Of a stretch of DNA of 12,476 nucleotides, positions 9,255 to 12,476 are shown piece by piece. The notes beneath the pieces were generated by a model. That model worked only from the letters and a program-made list of their open reading frames with translations. It was not told the DNA's origin and did no database searches. The stretch comes from Ettlia oleoabundans (Eukaryota; Chlorophyta; Chlorophyceae; Chlamydomonadales), in assembly GCA_019693395.1 (NCBI GenBank), contig JAAMXP010005639.1, positions 1 to 12,476 of the forward strand, given 5' to 3'. The position numbers and the translations under genes are program-made. Positions within the stretch are counted from its first letter, which is position 1; each line of letters begins with the position of its first letter.

Positions 9255-9665
9255 GGATACTTCCATGTTGCCTACTCCCTCACAGCTGTGATATGATGCT
9301 GCCATGTACCACGCGCGTGCAGCTGGCGGCGACGAGTTGGCAACCTTGGTTCCCAACAGCCAGTGGCAGCAGGCGGCAATGAGGTCCCACCTCAAGTACG
9401 AGCCTCAGGCACACTGAGGTGCTGAGTGCCTTAAACAGCACAGGCAGTGCAAGTCCAAACGCGATGAATGTGTTAAAGACTTACAACATTTGCACACAGG
9501 TTACTGCTGTGACTGTGCGTACAACAAGATGGAGCGCTAACGGCCGGATAGGAATGAAATTTGCAATCTATCTGATGCGGATGGAAGGTTTGCAGGGAAT
9601 GAAACCAGGATTTTCCGGAGGGAGCGGCGCTGAAGCGCACACCCATTCTTCTCATTCTCATATGT
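9255..9665 (+). pseudogene. Decayed duplicate of PsbP exon 4 and its 3' flank
   Basis: A degraded direct copy of 7096-7510. The acceptor-like CTCACAG is followed by GATATGATGCTGCCATGTACCACG, here shortened to its key part ATGATGCTGCCATG, equivalent to the start of exon 4 (DVVLPGTT). GTGCAGCTG, and further on CAGCCAGTGGCAGCAGGCGG at about 9358-9377, match the active gene. About 20 bases are missing between these blocks, breaking the frame, and the frame that restarts soon meets a stop. Similarity continues through the 3' flank to about 9665. No PsbP exons 1-3 were found upstream, so only a 3' fragment was copied. Confidence 0.6.
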
Positions 9666-10332
9666 CGGATTGTCGCACTAACGAAAGGAGGGGCAGTCAA
9701 AATAAGAGCAAAGCTTGCAATGTTGGTACAGACTGTTGCCATGCAAACAGCTGGGGCGCCAAGACAGTGGCAAGTGGAGAACAAAAGCGGTGTGGCTTAA
9801 GTGACCCTTCAGTGACCAGGCCACAAACACACATTCAGATGTTGGGAAAGCTACAAACAAGCATGCACACCCACCAAACTCGTGGATGGCACTCCAGCAC
9901 TGAGAGCAGCCGAAAGGGGACTGCTCAAAGTGCATGAAATCGTGTTCCGGCACACAAGAAAAAGGGAACATGGCCGGTTTTTCCTATACTGCGAGGTGCG
10001 TAATAAAAGGTGCATGCTTCTCCCAGGCATGTGCGGCACAGAAAACACATGCCGCAGGAGGAAAGCCAACAAAACGGGGTGCCTCGGCCCAAAGAGAGGC
10101 AGCCAGGCGACCAACCAACTAGCCAGCCGCAAAATGCAGGAAAACAAAGGCAGCGCCAAAAACGGAAGTCGTTCTAGATCATATACTCAAGTAAAGGCGT
10201 GTGGGAAGATCGTGAGTGCAGCAGGTGGCCAATGACTGCTGTGATGAGCCAGGCGCAAGCACAATAGCGCTATTGTACAACAAAAAGCCCGTAGGGGAGG
10301 CCCGGCGTGCGCTGCTGTGTACCTGACGATGT
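9666..10332. other. No recognisable gene; purine- and A-rich non-coding stretch
   Basis: The plus strand is rich in A and G and relatively poor in GC compared with the flanking coding regions. Open frames here lack coding-like codon choice, family motifs and sensible splice pairs. The region probably includes the 3' flank of the coiled-coil gene on the minus strand. The only structured element noticed is a 16-base perfect palindrome at 10261-10276. Confidence 0.5.
10261..10276. repeat. Perfect 16-base palindrome
   Basis: ACAATAGC is followed directly by its reverse complement GCTATTGT, with no loop. It lies just beyond the likely 3' end of the coiled-coil gene. With no loop it is a poor RNA hairpin, and a single such palindrome is not strong evidence of function. 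Confidence 0.5.
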
Positions 10333-12182
10333 TCAGCGTCGCACGACACCCACAGACTTGAGTTGCCGCGCATCCTGCACCAGTTGGCGGGTCAGCAGGT
10401 ATGGTGGCACTTAGCTGCTGAGGTAGATTGACTAGCTCTGCTGGAATTGCCTTGATGATGCGACTGGTGCAGCTGTGCCCAGCCCAGCTACTTGGGTGAG
10501 GCGGCGCCCCTGTTTCCACTGCCCGGCTGATGCACCAGCACTACCTCTCCCTGCACAACACCACCCCTTCCCCTTCCCCAGGACGGCTGCTGGCAGCTGG
10601 CATTGGTGCTGTACTACAAAACCAATTATGGCTTGACAAAGACACCCATCTCACCCCCTGGCAGCTCACCTCCAGCGCTGCCGTCCACGCCTTCTCCAGC
10701 AGCGCAATGCGTGCACGTGCCGAGGATGCCTGCGCCTTGGCGACTGAGGCATCATTCTGCGCCTCCTCCAGCTGGGCAGTTAGCGCTGAGGCGCGCTCCA
10801 GCTGTGAGGCCAGGGTGAAGGCCTCGCGCTCAGACTGGGCAAGCGCGCATTCCAGGCTGCGCTTCTTCAGCTGCAGCATCTTGACGTCCTGCAGGCAGGA
10901 GGACAAGTGCGTTGCGTTTGTGTTGCGTTGTGGGAACGAACATGAATTCCTAATAGACCAACCGGGAGATGCCAGTGCACGCGTGTATGCCGCAGTGTGC
11001 ATCAGGTGGAATGTGGGTCGCTCCCACACAAGGCAACGCATGGGCACCTTTTGTGCAGCAGTCGCGAACCATCCCACAAGTTCCCTGCTTGGTTCGGGTT
11101 CAGGGCGACAGCGTTGGCAAACAGAGCACCCAAACTAGAATGGCTGCAAGTACCAGCAGCAGCCATCAGCCAACTCACCTCCAGCGCCGCCGCCCACGAC
11201 TTCTCCAGCAGCGCGTTGCGCCAGCTGGTTGCCGCCGCCTGGGCCTTGGCTGCCGCGGCCTCCTTGCGCGCGTCCTCCAGCTCTGCAGCAAGCTCACTCA
11301 GCTGCTGCTGCTCCAGCCGGGCTGTGGTGCGCACAGAGTGCAGCTGCAGCAAGCAACACACACACGGCAATGAGAGGGATCAGTCACAGGCTAATAGCAC
11401 CCAGGTTATGCAGCGCTTTCATAAAAGCCCCAGAAGACATGCGAGGGTTGATGACCACGAGCCGATTTGTCATCATTCGCTACCATTCTACTATCTTTGC
11501 AAACGTCTATATCTTATTGTCACGCTCATACCAACAAGAAGCGTCCCTCACCTCCGCCTCCAGCTCGTTGGCTCGCCGCTGCTCCATGGCCGCCTGCTCC
11601 ATGGCGGCACGTGCCAGCTCAGCCTCCTTACGCGCCTCAACCAGCTGCGACGCCAGCTGGGCAGCCATGTCGGACGCCTGCAGGGCAGCCCCAAACGAAA
11701 TGGTGGGATGTGACGCTGCAGTGATGTGACGTGCACAGGCAGTTCAATGGCAGCAAGCCAGAGCACAAGCTTGCAGCGGCCGGCGAGAGTTATGGTCTGG
11801 CAGATAGCAGGGCAGGGCAGGGCAGGCAAGCACCAGCTTCCTGGCGGGAATTCCGGTGACTGGCACCATTTCTGCACGAGGTATGCCAGTGACTGCTCAC
11901 CTCCTGCTCCAGGTCCGCCAGCCGCTGGTGCTGCGCCGCCGCCTCCTCCATAGCCGCCTGCGCCGCCGCCGCCTCACGCTGAGCAGCATCCAGCTGCGCT
12001 GCCAGCTCAGCAGCCCTGCCGCTCAGCTGCTGCTGCTCCCGCTGTGCTGCCGCCAGCTCCGCCTCCAGCTGTGAGGAGCGCTGCTGCATCTTGTCTGCCT
12101 GCTGCCACGCCTGCTGGGCTGCCTCAGCGTCACGACGCGTCTCAACAAGCTGAGCCGCAAGCTGGGTGGCAAGAGTGGACGC
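10333..12182 (-). CDS. Coiled-coil protein with duplicated exons, 3' part (5' end outside window)
   Basis: Exons (minus) 11901-12182, 11552-11677, 11179-11343 and 10670-10888 are each a multiple of three, start and end in phase 0, use CTGCAG-type acceptors and GAG|GTGAG donors, and encode 94, 42, 55 and 73 residues. The product is continuous Ala/Gln/Glu/Leu-rich heptad-like helix, with no Pro or Gly-rich breaks, so an elongated coiled coil is expected. Exon pairs are related: LLEKSWAAALE versus LLEKAWTAALE, and ASDMAAQLASQLVEARKEAE versus ASTLATQLAAQLVETRRDAE. The last exon is uncertain: 10333-10374 gives DARQLKSVGVVRR-stop, with a CTGAC branch-point-like site just upstream of its CAG; 10488-10550 is an alternative. 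Bases 12183-12476 look like intron. No motor, kinase or other catalytic domain is visible, so the role (cytoskeletal, centrosomal, Golgi or other) cannot be named. Confidence 0.75.
11811..11825 (+). repeat. GGCAG triplicate microrepeat in an intron
   Basis: Three tandem GGCAG units lie in the intron between the 42- and 94-residue coiled-coil exons. They look like an ordinary slippage repeat with no evident role. Confidence 0.6.
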
Positions 12183-12220
12183 CTGCAGCGGGCGGGCACA
12201 CAGTAGCAGGAGCTGCCGAG

Positions 12221-12254
12221 ATGAGCACAGGCAGGTGATGAGCACAGGCAGGTG
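12221..12254 (+). repeat. Tandem duplication of a 17-base unit
   Basis: The unit ATGAGCACAGGCAGGTG occurs twice, exactly and head to tail, in the intron upstream of the 94-residue coiled-coil exon. It is a small recent tandem duplication. On the coding (minus) strand it places CACCTGCCTGTGCTCAT about 40 bases before the acceptor. Confidence 0.85.
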
Positions 12255-12449
12255 GGCCAGGATGGCCCGCTGTGCATGCTGTGCAGTGCAACGCAGCCAG
12301 TATGCTGGGGGACACCCTCCTCCAAACTCTCCAGCCAGCCAGGACAGCCCACGACAAGCCAGGCAACAGCCAGCAACAGTCCGAAAACTGCCGTGTGGTA
12401 AGCAAGCGTTGCACCGCGCAGCATAGGCAGTGTGGCAGAGCAATACATG

Positions 12450-12474
12450 CCCCCCCCCACCCCCACCCCCCCAC
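12450..12474 (+). repeat. C-rich tract at the window edge
   Basis: Runs of 9, 5 and 7 cytosines are separated by single adenines. The minus strand, which is sense for the coiled-coil gene, therefore has G-runs that could form a quadruplex. It lies within probable intron. Confidence 0.7.
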
Positions 12475-12476
12475 AC

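Noticed and set aside
9419..9937. 172-codon plus-strand open frame
   Set aside because: It begins with GTG, has no coding-like codon pattern, and its first part overlaps sequence that matches the non-coding 3' flank of the PsbP-domain gene.
10187..10519. 110-codon minus-strand ORF
   Set aside because: It spans the two candidate terminal exons in a different frame, with mixed codon use and no recognisable motif.
12183..12476. Upstream open extension of the 94-residue coiled-coil exon to the window edge
   Set aside because: Its translation is Gly/Cys/Leu-rich with no heptads, contains a tandem repeat and a homopolymer tract, and ends at a canonical CTGCAG acceptor; it is intron.

Overview
This window looks like nuclear DNA of a GC-rich green alga, most likely a Chlorella-type trebouxiophyte or a close relative. 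The reasons are spliced genes with 145-370 base GT-AG introns, strong G/C preference at third codon positions, an oxidosqualene cyclase whose N-terminal half aligns best from memory with plant and algal cycloartenol synthases, and a thylakoid-lumen PsbP-domain protein with a twin-arginine transit signal. The genus is inferred, not proven. I see no prokaryotic operons, CRISPR arrays, tRNA genes or intact mobile elements.

Layout: (1) 291-2673, minus: the 5' six exons of a cycloartenol synthase (sterol synthesis); the 3' half lies off the left edge. (2) 3012-5410, minus: a complete three-exon gene for an RPAP3-like R2TP co-chaperone (TPRs plus C-terminal RPAP3 domain). (3) 5411-5625: a short shared upstream region with two near-palindromic CCAAT-type boxes. 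(4) 5626-7288, plus: a four-exon gene for a lumenal PsbP-domain protein. (5) 7987-8494, minus: a probable two-exon gene for a small two-helix membrane protein that I do not recognise; an apparent one-base frameshift lies between the helices. (6) 9255-9665: a decayed direct duplicate of the last PsbP exon and its 3' flank, about 2.15 kb from the original. (7) 9666-10332: no recognisable gene. (8) 10333-12182 and beyond, minus: the 3' part of an Ala/Gln/Glu-rich coiled-coil protein built from phase-0 exons that are visibly duplicated copies of each other.

The genes are functionally unrelated (sterols, chaperone assembly, photosynthesis, unknown membrane protein, coiled coil), as is usual in a eukaryotic chromosome. 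I find no new multi-gene system. The most interesting structure is evolutionary: local duplication at two scales (a PsbP 3' segment and in-frame coiled-coil exons), one small unassigned membrane protein with a broken frame, and an unexplained plus-strand exon-like ORF at the left edge inside a cyclase intron. Exon boundaries were placed by hand from splice consensus, reading-frame continuity and remembered homologues; no alignment was run.
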